Shown here piece after piece: positions 43,639 to 55,708 of a stretch of 64,000 nucleotides of DNA. The stretch is from contig JAPTOF010000007.1 of assembly GCA_028554755.1 (NCBI GenBank), forward strand, positions 1,768,001 through 1,832,000, read 5' to 3'. The first letter of the stretch is position 1. Each line of letters starts with the position of its first letter. A program made the position numbers and the translations under genes. This stretch comes from Cordia subcordata (lineage: Eukaryota; Streptophyta; Magnoliopsida; Boraginales; Cordiaceae). The notes below the pieces were generated by a model, which saw only the letters and a program-made list of their open reading frames with translations, made no database searches and had not been told where the DNA came from.

Positions 43639-46600
43639 ATGGAGGAGTTGAAGATGTCTGAGACTCGTCTGACATCGGCTGCAGCATTTGTCGACGGGGG
43701 AATTCAAGATGCCTGTGATGACAGCTGCAGTATATGTCTTGAGGAATTCAGTGAAAGTGATCCTGCAACTGTATGTACTGTGGCAAAGATTTCTTAGTTT
43801 GGTATGTCGGTTTGAAATCTGATGGTCGACTGATAGTTGACTGATAATTGGGTATCTGTACTCACAGGTGACTGGTTGCAAGCACGAGTTTCATCTTCAC
43901 TGCATTCTTGAATGGTACATTATCTACTTTTAATTGATAAATAACTCCTCTAGGAGTCTTGCTACTAATTTTGTGATCGTTGTATACATTCGGAGCTCTG
44001 ATACACATTCATTATCCAGTCTTTTGCTGAATTTGGTGGAGTGCTTGTTTGATTGTTGGCATTATCTCAGATTAGGAATTGGCCTCGTATACATGCAATC
44101 CAAGTACAATTACCCAGGATATCATAGTGTCTTATGTTATCATTCATCTTTCTCATGTTTTGGTCGTTATGTTTTTGGTATGGAGATTGTCTCTTGAAGA
44201 GGACTTTAGTATCTCACATTTTAGAGATTCAGTGGAGCTACTTTATGCCATATTCGAGTCCCAATGTTTGAATGATTAGTGGTGACTATCCGTGTCACGC
44301 CTGATAATTTTAAAACTAAAACATACATAAAGTAAAAATATAAGTAGTATGATAATTTGGGCATGTACCTATAAATGCATTTGGTTTGACATGAGTGAAA
44401 AGTACCAAGTTTGGGTAGTTTTGTTAGGTCTTCTGGAGAATATGGAAGGCAAAAATTCAGTATATACAGAAGTGGAATATCAATAGGTTCAATGCAGTTT
44501 CTTGCTCCGGGATCTTCTTTCTTGGTATCTATTAAATGAGTTTGAAGTGCAAATTATTTCTTTTAGGATATACTATGTTCCCTCACGAATAAAACGAAAA
44601 CTATTAAAAATTCACCTGCACAGTTAGCAGGGCACATTTATCTGTTTGTTAGCTAACACCTTTGGTAGTGTTTGTGCTTCCTGGTCTCATTTCTTCATTG
44701 ATCTGATGATGTTGCCCTTTCTTCACTATCCCCAGTATTATGTGAATTTTTGCCATGTTACAGTCTCTCATTCCCATACATTTCTAATCTGCTTTACCTC
44801 AAACCTATTTGTTGTGAGCATCTCTAATCTGCTATGGTCAGCAAGTTTTACTTTTTCATAGCTCAACTTGGCCAGGTTGTTTGTCCAATTGCACTTGTTT
44901 TTAGGAAGGGAAACAGAGAGAAACTTGATTACTCCATTAGATTATCATTGCTGAACCAGTCTTTCAAGTACTATTTGTCATGACCGAAATGAACTGTATT
45001 TTAGTATGCTTTTAGATCAGAACAAGATTGCGTAGGATTGGCTGGGAGAGGCAAGCTAATCATGGAAATGATTGCTCCCGGTTTGGTGGAATGAGAATAT
45101 GGTTGCGTTAAGTAAGGCTTAAAAGTGACTAATATATCTTGATGTGATTCTATATGATATTAATTAAATGATGTCTCAAATGCTGAAAAATTGATCATTC
45201 ATGGCCATACCATTCAGAAAATTTCTTGTGTATTGCCCTTCAGTAATATGGTCAAAGAGGGTATGATGGAGTGTGGCGTTGTGGTTGCTTTGTGGGGATG
45301 AGTGAAGTGAGAGAAGTCAAGTTAATTCTGGTCCTAACAACTAAAGATATTTGAATGCACCCTGTAAAATATAAATTATACATTTTCTTCTCTATTTTGA
45401 CCTACAATGGCTTTTGAGACAAAGGTTCTGGTCTGACATAGGAAAAAGACAATACTGACCTTCCATGTCAGATCTGTGACCTTTAAAACTGGCAGGTCAG
45501 CTTAAGAATATTATAGAAGTTGTAGTGAAGTATTTGGAAATCGATGAAACACTCCATATCAGGAATATAGAAACTAATTTATCCTTGACATGGCCTCTTG
45601 TTGGGTTCTTAAGCTAACCCAAATAACAGGGGCATGTGAGCCACCCCTGAGATCCTTAATTATAAACTTGTGCTCTGTACGGGACATGATTTTACCGAGA
45701 ACATATATTTTGGAAATGTGTTTGGATACCTCAGTTACTGCCATGGGGTTATAGAAATTAATTATGGACAATGCAACAACGCATTTTGACAGCGGGAATG
45801 AAGCTGTAGGGTGTCTGCTTGGATGGGTGAAATGAGTCAAAGATTAGCACCTTCAAAGCCTTTAGGTATGCCAAGCTCCTTTCTTCTTTGATCATTTTGC
45901 CACAAGGCCTTCTAATCAGTACTTCTAAAGTGGAGAATCTCATCTACTAAACGAATAAGAATATGTGGTAGGATAGCTCTTCAAGTAATTGAATCCCCTT
46001 CTCACTCATTTGAGGGCTAGATGATCAGTTTTCAGTCTAATCGGAAGGAAAAAAGACCATGGGGAGGAAGTATCTGTCTCTAGTGGCTTAAGTTATCTCT
46101 TAACTTCTGACTTATATTTGCTCCAGAACTGAAAGACAAAACTCATGACATTTATACTTTATATAATTTTTGAGTTTATGTTAGGTACTTTTTGTCTATT
46201 ACTTGTAGAAAATTGTAAAAAGAAAACATAGTATATTTGGTATAACACTTTGGATGTCTCATCTCTATTGCTTATATATCCTTCTGAGAATGATCTGTGA
46301 GTTTGATTGTGGTCTTGGACCATCCTGCTGCAAGCTTCACGAAAAGGAGATTGAGTCTATCATGTACAAAGGGCTATTGTTCTCTTTGTATAGTAATAAA
46401 TTCCATTTATATTCTGTCTTTTCTGGCTGTGGGAGCATGTAGAGCTTGAGGTTCGTAGCTTGATAGATTGATTTTTATATATGCACAGGAGAAGCTCTAT
46501 TCTTTGGCATTTCCAGTGATTCGCATTTCCAGTAATGTAACTTAGTTCTAAGGTTGCTTAAGCATCTCCCCATTATTTCGTTGCCCCAAAAGTGCTCCAC

Positions 46601-49600
46601 CTCACTTATACTGAGGGGTGTTTTGTAATTTAACTTAGTTATTTGAAAGTTAGGGAAACTAAAAGGAGAATGACTGATGGAAGGTTTTGATGTTGCAAAT
46701 GACATTGCTACTACATCTCTCAAATATTTGCTCGAGCAAAGAGAACAACTCTTGAAAATTCATTTTTGTCGTAGACAATATTCTGCTTTATATTATATGA
46801 TGCTATATATTCAGTGGGAAATCAATCATTGCATGATGAAAAGTTGAAATAGCTGGCCTATTGAGATGTGCGAAAAAATGGGTTATGAGTGACAATGAAG
46901 ATATTAGAATTAACTTATCTCTTCTTATATTACTCATTCAGGAAGGCAAACTCAATGGTAGTTTAACCTTGCAAGAAGTGCTTTTCACAAAAAAAAAAAA
47001 AGAAAAGTGTTTTCCATTTAGAGGAGCTGCTTCTTATCAATTAAAAGTGTACTTGTTTAGTGTTGCATGGTGAATTGTTTTGCATTTATTAAGCAGTATT
47101 ATCTTTTCTCCATGAGGTTTAGTCTATATGTAATTTGTTTTTTATGCTTTATGCGAGTGCACTCTGTTAAAATAAAATGCTTGGAGGAGTAATAATTATG
47201 ATGGAGCCGGATTGCTTAACATGAAACAATAGTTGATAAACTAGTCTTATGAGCCCTTCTATTTGATTATTTGATTTTGGCATCAGAGTTTAGGAGAAAA
47301 TAGGAGCTTTTGAATTGTTTCTTTATTGTCTCCAACGAATCAACCATAAAATATAAGATTAGCATGCTGCTAGGAAGATACAGTGTGTATGGTTGGTCTT
47401 CTGATACATCAAACCCTTCTGTCCAACCCTCTTCTCTGCTTCTCTCTCTTATATATTTTGGACGAACTCAAAATTACCAAAATACCTCTTAAATTTAATT
47501 GGAATGGATGGCTTTTTGGTACAGAATACGCAGTACAACATGGAGCTAAGGACAAGCTTGTCCCATGCATGTGTATATGTGTAGTGTGATAGGATGGCTT
47601 GGCTTTCATAATGTCCCATAAGTTGTTTTTGCTATTCTTAGATTGAATGGAAGAAGGTAGAACATGCTATATTCATGTTTTTAAATATGTTTTAGCTGGA
47701 TAGCTCTTGCAGGAAGTGTATTTGCCTTTGGCTTGATTTGGTGAAGCCATCAGATGAAGTTTAGTTAAAGTTTTGCTTTTAAGGGGTTTCTTTTACAACC
47801 ATTGGTTGATTTATAATCAAAACCCAATTTTAAAATGAAGTATGTGTGTTTGTGCTCTCTTTTTCTTCTTTTCCCTGGCGTTTTTTTTTTTTGTTTTTTT
47901 TTGTTTGGGGAGGAAGGAAGAGTTGTTCAGTTCAACAATTTTGAACTCTGAACCTGAGGGACTTTAATCAAGCTGCTGAAATATATATTATAGACCCTTG
48001 TTGACGTTTTCAAAGAGAAACCAGCATTGTTGATTGATATAGGTGAATGTCTCTAAATGAGGAGATTGATGATAAGCGTGGAAATTGTCCTTATGAGTGG
48101 GTTTGTTTGATAAACATAGAGCTATTGGGTTTGTTGATAAACATAGAGCTATATATTGGTGGAAGCTTCAAAATGTTATATTTGATTTATCCCAAGAACA
48201 AGAAAAAATAACTTTAGTGTGTCCAAGTAAAAGAAATATCTAATTCAGCATAATGTTCCACTTTTTGCAAATTCTTGTTATTATTTTTCTTTTCCAACTC
48301 CCTTGTTCTTTTGGTTTGCTTTTAGTGGATGCTAGTTTTTCCTGTATTTGGTGGGCTAATTATTGCTTTGTGTTGATTAGAAGATTATGAATAGTTCTTT
48401 TAACCTTGTCAAACTGGAATTTGTAGCTTTTTGCAATCTTTGTATACTTTCTGCGTTCCAGTTATAGGTATTGGTTTCAGCCTCTGTGTCTGGAAATAGC
48501 TATTATGTCTGGCAGAAAGCTATAGCATTTGCATAATGCCAATGATAATCAATTCAAAGGAAAGAAGAACTGAAAAGCATATGTTAAGAAAGCAAAAGAG
48601 ATGACAGAGAAACTAGTCAAAGGATTGAATAAGCAATTGTCCAAGTAATTTGTTATCTTTCTATATTGTTTTTACCATAAACAAGTTGCTGATATTATCT
48701 AAATATATGGGTATTTAATGGGATAGGATTTTTGGTGTGGCCCGGTAGTGTAAATTAGTGATAATTCACCAATGTCTTACCTCAGGGCACTTGATGGCCT
48801 CTTGAGTATCTTGTCATCTTGATTATTTGAAGAAATTTGGTTTAAGTTTCTGCTCGTAAAGTATATCTTTTGCACTGTTTCGTTATATGGAAGAAGTTGA
48901 CTTAATAGTATCTTTGATTATCCTCTGTAGGTGCCAGAGAAGCTCCCAGTGCCCCATGTGCTTGCAGCCGATCAGCTTGAAAGACTCCAGCAGGTACTTT
49001 GTGAGGCCAACAGTTCTATTGTTGCATCATTTTAGGTATCTCCTTTGATAGATCTTCTTAATGTTGCTTCTTTTGACAGCCAGGAATTACTTGATGCTGT
49101 AGAGGTTGAGAGGAATATGAGGATGAATCCACCTAGAAACACAGCAATATTCCATCATCCAACCTTGGGAGATTTTGAACTGCAACATGTACATAGTTTT
49201 GACTTACTTTATCCAGATGCATCTATAGTTTTGACTTACTTTATCCAGATGCAACCTTCCTGCCGAATTACGGGGAATGGGTTGTACTTATTAGTCTCTT
49301 CTTGAAATTGTGCTGCAGTTACCTGTTAATGCAACTGATTCTGAGCTTGAAGAGCGTATTATTCAGCATTTAGCTGCTGCGGCTGCTGTGGGAAGGGCAC
49401 GCCATCTTGCAAGGAGAGAAGGTCAGCGAGGTAGATCATCCTCTCAAGGGCGTCCTCGTTATCTGGTTTTCTCAACTCATCCCAATGCAGCTGCTGCTTC
49501 TGCTGTGTCTCCTCCAACTCAGAGAAGTGGAGGGGGTCCAGCTCCTGAGGTTATGATAGCTGGGCCAAACTCTCCATTTATTACAATTGGAGAAGATACG

Positions 49601-50489
49601 GAACAGCTTGTTACACCGCCATCTCCTGTTCATTCTAATCAGGTTTCATCCTCTGCACTAGGATCAAGCATTGTTTCTAATCCATATGAAGCTCCACCCA
49701 GCCCTAGGTATGTTTCTTATGCTTAAGTTGTAACATTCTTTATACAACACCCTCTATCCCTATAGTTCTGCCTTCTGCAACCCCTTTTTTTTTCCCAATC
49801 CCCTACCCCCAGCCTAATGGTCCCAATCCCCCGCCCCTCATGGCCTTCTGTTTTTGCCTAATGAGATACCTTCCCTTCATCTCTCCCTCTTTTTTCAGTT
49901 CCTTATCTGACTACCTCTGTGATATTCAAACACATATCTGGTTCCTTAATGTCGGTGTTCTTTTCTGGTAGGAGGTCTCCCACTCGGTCTTCCCCCAGTA
50001 ATCAAGACAGGGCTGGACCATCAGTTTTCCAGTCTTTCTCTGAGTCCCTAAAATCTCGGTTTGGTGCACTATCAATGAGGTACCGAGAAAATGCTGCACA
50101 GTTGTGCATTTATTGATTTCTTTTTCAAGTTTTTTGAACTATGAGGTCTTCTACTTATTTATCTTTACCATGAAAGATACAAGGATTCTATAACCAAAGG
50201 CACAAGAGGTTTGAGAGAGAGGTTGTTCTCCCACAACAGTTTGGTACCAGATGCTGGTTCTGAAGCTAGAAGAGAAGCCGGTGCACCGGTTGCAACTGTA
50301 TCACACACCATTGAGAATCTTGGAACTACAGAAGAAAGTAGAACCAGTAATGCTTCTGTCTCAAATAGGTTGGTGGATAGCTTGCCTCCACAGCGGGCAG
50401 ATCGACAGACTGAAGAGACTGGTGGTAATCAAACCTTGACCGAGGGCAATGTACAAGCTCCATGCACTGCAAGTTCGGCCTCCAACTAA
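43639..50489 (+). CDS. RHF2A: RING-H2 E3 ubiquitin ligase, RHF2A-like
   Basis: E3 ligase of the RING-H2 group F; in Arabidopsis RHF1A and RHF2A promote gametophyte development by targeting the CDK inhibitor ICK4/KRP6. Exons: 43639-43770, 43868-43914, 48931-48993, 49080-49188, 49319-49707, 49972-50079, 50177-50489. Phases fit throughout and give 386 aa, close to the family length. The RING-H2 finger is at residues 30-70: Cys30, Cys33, Cys48, His50, His53, Cys56, Cys67, Cys70 (C-x2-C-x14-C-x-H-x2-H-x2-C-x10-C-x2-C). It is split by introns 1 and 2; intron 2 is 5 kb. After the RING come QELLDAVEVER and a basic, Ser/Pro-rich tail without known domains, ending TASSASN. There is no membrane segment. 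The gene follows OEP61 on the same strand. Confidence 0.94.
43915..48930 (+). other. RHF2A intron 2 (5.0 kb)
   Basis: By far the longest intron in the gene, inside the RING domain. I found no gene or clear transposon within it. A 22-bp phrase 'gataaacatagagctat' is tandemly repeated at about 48105-48155 and a T-rich run lies at 47881-47906. Its extra length may come from old insertions no longer recognisable. Confidence 0.6.
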
Positions 50490-50822
50490 AGTTGAATAAG
50501 CTATAGCATCACACTTTTTTCATGATCTCTCTACAGTAAGTTCTTTGGGAACATCATTGTTGCTTCAGTATCTTGGTTACTTTTGAGGACGCTTATTTTG
50601 CAATTGTGATGTCATCAACTAGTTTGCTTCCGGTTCTCTTGTGCTGTACAGGATGGGTACCATAATCTTAGCAGCTTGATGTTATGATCTTGTGCTATGA
50701 TTTTTGAGGACAAGCTGCATATACATTTTAACATGATCTTTATATAGGGATATAGTTTCCGAGTCCTATGCTTTATTGGCTTATCGAAGGCAAAATCGAT
50801 TGCTTTAGAGGTGGATGAGTAT

Positions 50823-51078
50823 TTTAAGTATAATAGGTAAATATAACCAAATCCTTTTTACGCTTAAGCTTTTGGATGAGGTGGTAACTCTAAATTGGTG
50901 TTAGAGCCCAGGTCATGGGTTCGAGTCTTACTACCCCCAATTTAAAAATATTAAATTGTCTACGTGCAAGCTCTAAACAAATCACGTTGCACGTGAGAGC
51001 GCGTGTTAAGTATAATAAATAAATATAACCAAATCCTCTTTACAAGTTTAAACTTTTAAATGGTGTAGTAACTCTTAA
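50823..51078 (+). mobile_element. TRIM-like miniature LTR retroelement
   Basis: Terminal direct repeats at 50823-50894 and 51004-51078 share 'aagtataata-taaatataa', 'ccaaatcct-tttac', 'taa-cttttggatgaggtgg' (or a diverged form) and 'taactct'. Directly after the first repeat is 'ttggtgttagagccc', close to the initiator tRNA-Met primer-binding site. The interior is about 110 bp and non-coding. The second repeat has the canonical TG start ('tgttaag'). Confidence 0.75.
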
Positions 51079-51435
51079 GTAGTATCCATGGAGTACTCAG
51101 AAATCACAAACAAGTTCCACGATATTTGAGAATGATATAAAACTATGTTTCTTGCTAGTTTCTGATTTGAGGAATTTCTCTTGGGTTTATATTGTAATAG
51201 GCCATTCAAAAGGGAAAAGTGCATGTGCATGCAAGCGTAGGTCGGGTCTGGTCTTTGCCAAAGTCAAATTTGTATCTAGTGCTACCTGGTGCAGGAGAAT
51301 GTGATGAAAAAATTTCCATCTTTCACAGCCCTGTTCAGCTACCTTCTGCCATATGGAGGGGATATAATTGTCCTCAAAGAAGTTTTTCTGCTCTCTCTCC
51401 CCCCCTTCCCGGTTGTCATTCTGTTTCATTCGCTT

Positions 51436-51592
51436 GTCTTTTTATTTTATTTTTTTTTCTGCTCTTTTTTTTTTTTTTTTTTTTCCTTTTTCCTTCTTCT
51501 TGGGGGTGTCTGTTTTTTTGGTTTTGGGTGTTTGGGGTGGGGTGTGGTTTTTCTTTTTTTTGGGGTGGGGTGGGGTGGGGTGGGGTGGGGGT
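51436..51592 (+). repeat. T-rich tract followed by (TGGGG)n
   Basis: A polypyrimidine region with long T runs (51436-51500) leads to a G/T region and then about six TGGGG units (51560-51592). Four or more G4 runs one base apart is a strong G-quadruplex pattern on the plus strand. Confidence 0.9.
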
Positions 51593-52648
51593 TGGTTTAG
51601 TTTGGTTGCGTGTTAGATCCAAGCTAGTTGATAGAGACCTGTACTGTAGGAATAGGCCACTTCTTGGTAAGTTCGGAAGCATTGGTGAGAGGGGAACTAG
51701 TGCTAATGGTCTTGGATATGGCTAAGAGCCTGCCTTGCTTAGTCCAGCTAGCTCTACTATTAACTATTGAGAGAGTACTAGTGCCAAATACAGATAAAAA
51801 GAGTGTACGCGAGCAAGTATGAAAGATGTTGCATCTTATTTTCAGTCTACTAATTTGAGTTCTTCCTGGCAATCAGTGCGACTCGAAAATCCACGTACAT
51901 AACAAAAGTGCTGCTAGTATTTAAGCTACTTGTAGGTATTAGTTAGGCATTTGATCCTTTCCTCAGCCCCAGAGTTCAAAAATTGGAGAGAAGAACTAAC
52001 TTCATATCAGCTGATGAACGAGAATCTTCCTCAGGGTCTGGCTTTAGTTTAGATTCTCGCTGCTGCTGAGATGGCATTTGGTGCGAAATTCTTGTTCATA
52101 AGTTTCAGTGGGATTTAACCCCCTAAATTTCCTGCATATCAATTATTCATTTTCTCCATATAAATCATGAAGGCGTTAAGGCAATCTTGGTTTGATATCT
52201 TGAATTCTTTGTGGAGTGGAATTGGTAATGGGTTGATTACAATTTTTCTATGCTGATTTAATTCTATAAGCTAATATTTCCTGTGCTTGCAGATGGACTA
52301 CTCATTGGCTCCCACTGAGCGCCACACCAAGCACACGTTAACTGCTAATACATGCAAAGGAGATTGATTGTAATGTGATGCAATAAATTAGAGTGAGTGA
52401 GCTCTTTGTTTGGCCCTTGGAACCAGTATATATGACACTACAGCTGTAAATCTATTTATCCTAAAAGAAAAACAATGTTAAACGAACGGTTCCCCATGCT
52501 TGTATGCTCAGCCAGACTCGTCTGATTTCATGTATCAGGTAAACTTCACTGCACTCACTTGTGTATAACCTTGTATCGGATTCTTTACTTGCATTTGTCG
52601 TTCTGGGTCGCGAGGCGGTTTCTCCTCAGCATCATGTTAGGCAACCGT

Positions 52649-52674
52649 ATAAATATATATATATATATATATAT
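52649..52674. repeat. (TA)n microsatellite
   Basis: Thirteen or so TA dinucleotides. Confidence 0.9.
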
Positions 52675-53045
52675 TGAACGAGTCAGTTCTTGTGTCAGTT
52701 TTGATGACTGCAAATGACAATGTTGAGTCATTTCTTCTCCATTATTGAGCTTGTGCAATTATTCAGAGTGATGTGCATTGTGCAACATGGTGGCCTTGGC
52801 TACATTGCTTAAGCCACCTGAATATTTGCTCGTCTCTGGATCGTGCATGTGTTTTCGCGTGCTCTTATATACGCATGTATCATGTATATATGCATGTGTG
52901 TGCGTGCACTTTTGTATGTGTATCTTCTTGTTTTTCTTGTGGAGACAAGAAAAATCGTTTTGTGTTATATTCTCGCAGGAAAAAAGGTCTTGGCTTTGCT
53001 TGATTGTTAATGTTTGGTAAAGAAACTTAAATGACTTTGGGCTCA

Positions 53046-53350
53046 TAATTTATATGGTGTTTGCCTTTGCTTTTTTAAATTGATTATAAGCAATTGATAC
53101 TTATAAGTAGTTTTTTATGCTTATAAGCAAATTTTAAATAAGTAGTGAAGTGTTTGAATAAAACGACTAAAAAGACTTTTTCATTAAAGTAAGAAATTGT
53201 TGGTTTTTTTTTTCTTTTTGTAAAGGTAGAGTTGTTCTTTTACTTGGTTAAACTATTTTTCTTCTAAGCAGGTAAAAAAGTTGGGGGTAGATTTTTTTTT
53301 TATTTGCTTATGAATACGTAAAACTTGCTTAAAGCAATAACATGGAGGAG
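53046..53350. mobile_element. hAT-like MITE copy related to the one at 27.1 kb
   Basis: Begins 'tatatggtgtttgcctttgc' and ends 'gcttaaagcaataacatgg'. Internal words 'cttataagta', 'aataagtagtgaagtgtttg' and 'gtagagttgttcttttactt' correspond in order with the element at about 27128-27455. No ORF. Confidence 0.5.
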
Positions 53351-53873
53351 ATCTCAATTTGCCACTAAAAAGAATTGAGAAAGATTCATGTTAACGTCAA
53401 AAGTTTAGAGGCGAAATCTAACTGTTTGTTCCATATTTCTTTTTCCCTATTTGCAATTGGCTATCAAGCAAAATTGACAAAAAGTTATTTAGGAGTCCTT
53501 GTAAATAGTTGCTTGAGAATAATGGAGCAAGATTGACACTACCATTAAACTAATCCAAAAGCAGTGTGGTTTCTACAAATACAACATTGTTATGATAGTA
53601 TTAGTTTTCGGTTTGATAATAGTCTCTCATCGTTTAAATTTTTAAATGAGATAATTAATCAAATTTGGCCCCAAAAAAAAAATCTGAAGTAAGATTTTTG
53701 TTTTTACACGCTGTACGAAATGATTATATATTTAAGAAAAAAAGTTTCATAGCATGAAGTTATTCTAAAAGGTTGTGCATTATATAATTACATGCGTTAT
53801 GATCATTTATTGTACTGATGATGCTCTCTATTATTTTCTAGCGAAGATTATATATTTTTAGTGGATTACGTGT
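53351..53873. other. Intergenic, no gene seen
   Basis: AT-rich sequence without convincing ORFs or repeats. Confidence 0.6.
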
Positions 53874-54262
53874 AGGGGTGGGAATTGGAACAGATAATCG
53901 GATATCGGATTAGAAAATCAACTATCAGATCGAATAGTTTAAAAGTACCTATCCGGCCAAATATCGGATGTTCGGATAACAGATATTTTTGGATTCGGGT
54001 AGTTGGATTTTCGGATTTATTTAATAATCAAGAAATATTTAATTTCTCATTTAATATTTTACTACTAAACAACATTAGTAACATATAAATTTAGTGTCTC
54101 TCGAACTATAACAATATTAAATTTTTATTCGATATCCAGAATTTTTATCGGATATTGGATTCGGACATATCCATATTCAAAGTTTTCATAATTTTCCTAT
54201 CCAATCTGGTTTGTATACGGATTCGGATTCAGATACGAAATGGAAATTCCCACCCCTATCCA
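53874..54262. mobile_element. hAT-like MITE with GGGGTGGGAATT terminal inverted repeats
   Basis: Left end 'taggggtgggaatt' and right end 'aattcccacccctat' are perfect inverted repeats over 14 bp. The interior is full of 'cggat', 'ggatatcgg', 'ggattcgg' and their complements, giving subterminal palindromes. No transposase ORF. An exact 8-bp target duplication was not confirmed. Length is about 389 bp. Confidence 0.75.
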
Positions 54263-54348
54263 CATGTCAATTTGGATGTTTCAAATAAAGGAATAAAATC
54301 TAGCACTTTAACAATTAATATTGTGCACAAGTAATAGTACTAGGCATA

Positions 54349-55662
54349 TGTAGTAGTGTAATGCATTTTGTAATAGTGTTAGGTACTTAAATGAATAGTA
54401 AGTGTTAGTAATAAAGTTAATTTGTAGCTAGAATGAACCAAGGTCTTTATAGAGAGGCCTTGGCCTTAATAATAAAGTTAATTTGTAGCTAGAATGAACC
54501 AAGGTCTTTATAGAGAGGCCTTGGCCTTGTATTGTAAAACATGCTCAAATATGTTGATGAGAAGAGAATCGAGAAATTTACTAGGTGTATGATGACAAGA
54601 AGCTCTTTTCTAAAAGCAAAGATGCCAAATTTGACAATGCTGAACCGGAAGAGATTGCTCAGGATGAGTGTTTGGATAGTCTTGCCCAAACCATCGTTAT
54701 TCTCCTTGAAGAAAGACTCTCTTGCAGCAAGTTACACATAGGGTCAACTGCTTGATTTATTTCTCTTGCCCTTAGTCTGTCTATCTAAAGTAGAAAGCTT
54801 CTTATATTGCTAGGCTGGAAGTTGAATTAGATTCTTAGATCCTAACCCAATGGATGAAAGGAAACTCTGGACCCAGGAATATTATTTTGCCTCTTGTTGA
54901 GGAGTGCCAAAAGATATTGTCCAATAAGTTGGGGTTCACTTTGAAGCATGTTTACCGAGAAACAAATAGAAGCGGAGATTGGATGGCAAATTACAACATT
55001 CAGTTTCCTATTGGACTTTACTATCTAGATGACCCCTCGGCCCAGCTTAGATGGATCATGGGAGAAGACAAAAAAGGAGTTACTTCTGAAAGATTAATTA
55101 CTATGTAAACGGCATAGCCTGAATTTAAAAAAAAAAAAAAAGAAAAGAAAGAAACTGATTCATCATACAAATATCCTATTCAATATATATTATAGCTCAC
55201 CTTTCTTGAGCCATAAACTTTCTATTAGGTGATTTGGTCAATTGTTCTAATGGGATGACTAGTGAGATAGAGTTAACTTAGAAAAGCTTCTCGAGTAGCA
55301 AGTTAGTTAGGAGAGAGAGCAGTCACCTTCCGATTTTTAAGTGTTGTAGGGAGGCATGGGAACTTCATTAGGGGGAGATCAATTTTGAAATTGATCGGGA
55401 ACAACTATTTTTGCCGACCTTGCTAAAGTAGTAGGTTTTAACGGGCTATGACCGTCCTTGAACCATCTCAATTCTTGTTGATTAGGTCAAAGAAGTCTAC
55501 GATCAAGGCGCATACTTGTTCTTGACATTGAGGTGATAGTATAATATACTTTGTAATAGTATTAGAAATGTAAGTGAATATTAAGTGTCATTAATAAAAT
55601 CAACCTGTAACTAGAATGATTCAAAGCTTTTACAAAGAGGCTTGGCCATGTATTGTAAAACA
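54349..55662 (+). mobile_element. Non-autonomous LTR-flanked element carrying an RNase H-like fragment
   Basis: Terminal direct repeats lie at 54349-54541 and 55534-55662. They share 'ttgtaatagt-ttag', 'taa-tgaatagtaagtgt', 'tgtagctagaatga', 'tatagagaggccttggcc' (diverged in copy 2) and 'tgtattgtaaaaca', the last being a plausible CA-ending terminus. The left repeat contains an extra 61-bp tandem copy (units from 54410 and 54471). 'attagggggaga' at about 55367 could be a polypurine tract but is about 160 bp from the repeat. The interior is about 1 kb with no intact polyprotein. Confidence 0.6.
54854..55108 (+). pseudogene. RNase H-like (RVT_3-type) domain fragment
   Basis: An 84-codon open segment has a C-terminal RNase H signature: EECQKIL, then GFTLKHVYRETNRSGDWMAN, which matches the 'h.yRegNr.aD.lAn' motif near the end of plant LINE- and copy-type RNase H domains. 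The N-terminal catalytic DxS/E motifs are absent, so it is a fragment. It sits inside the LTR-flanked element and was probably captured or left from a larger retroelement. Confidence 0.55.
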
Positions 55663-55708
55663 CAAGCCAAGCGAAATTATCTCTTGTAAGTTTACTCTCT
55701 TCCAATAC

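Larger units (their letters stand above)
50490..52600 (+). other. RHF2A 3' region with probable 3'-UTR intron
   Basis: 46 nt after the stop codon is a strong donor 'ctaca|gtaagt' (50535/50536). A good acceptor 'tgtgcttgcag|atgg' lies at 52292/52293, after which the sequence looks UTR-like. The 1.76-kb interval would be a 3'-UTR intron holding a TRIM (50823-51078) and a T/G-rich tract. Other splice choices in between are possible. Confidence 0.45.

Noticed and set aside
51219..51725. 168-codon plus-strand ORF and overlapping ORFs on both strands
   Set aside because: It is a translation of T runs and TGGGG repeats (Phe- and Gly/Trp-rich), with no homology and no codon structure.
51950..52080. 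Exon-like stretch with 'cctcag' and a short ORF ending DSRCC
   Set aside because: Could be an extra 3' exon of RHF2A, but the CDS already ends at the family length and nothing shows conservation.
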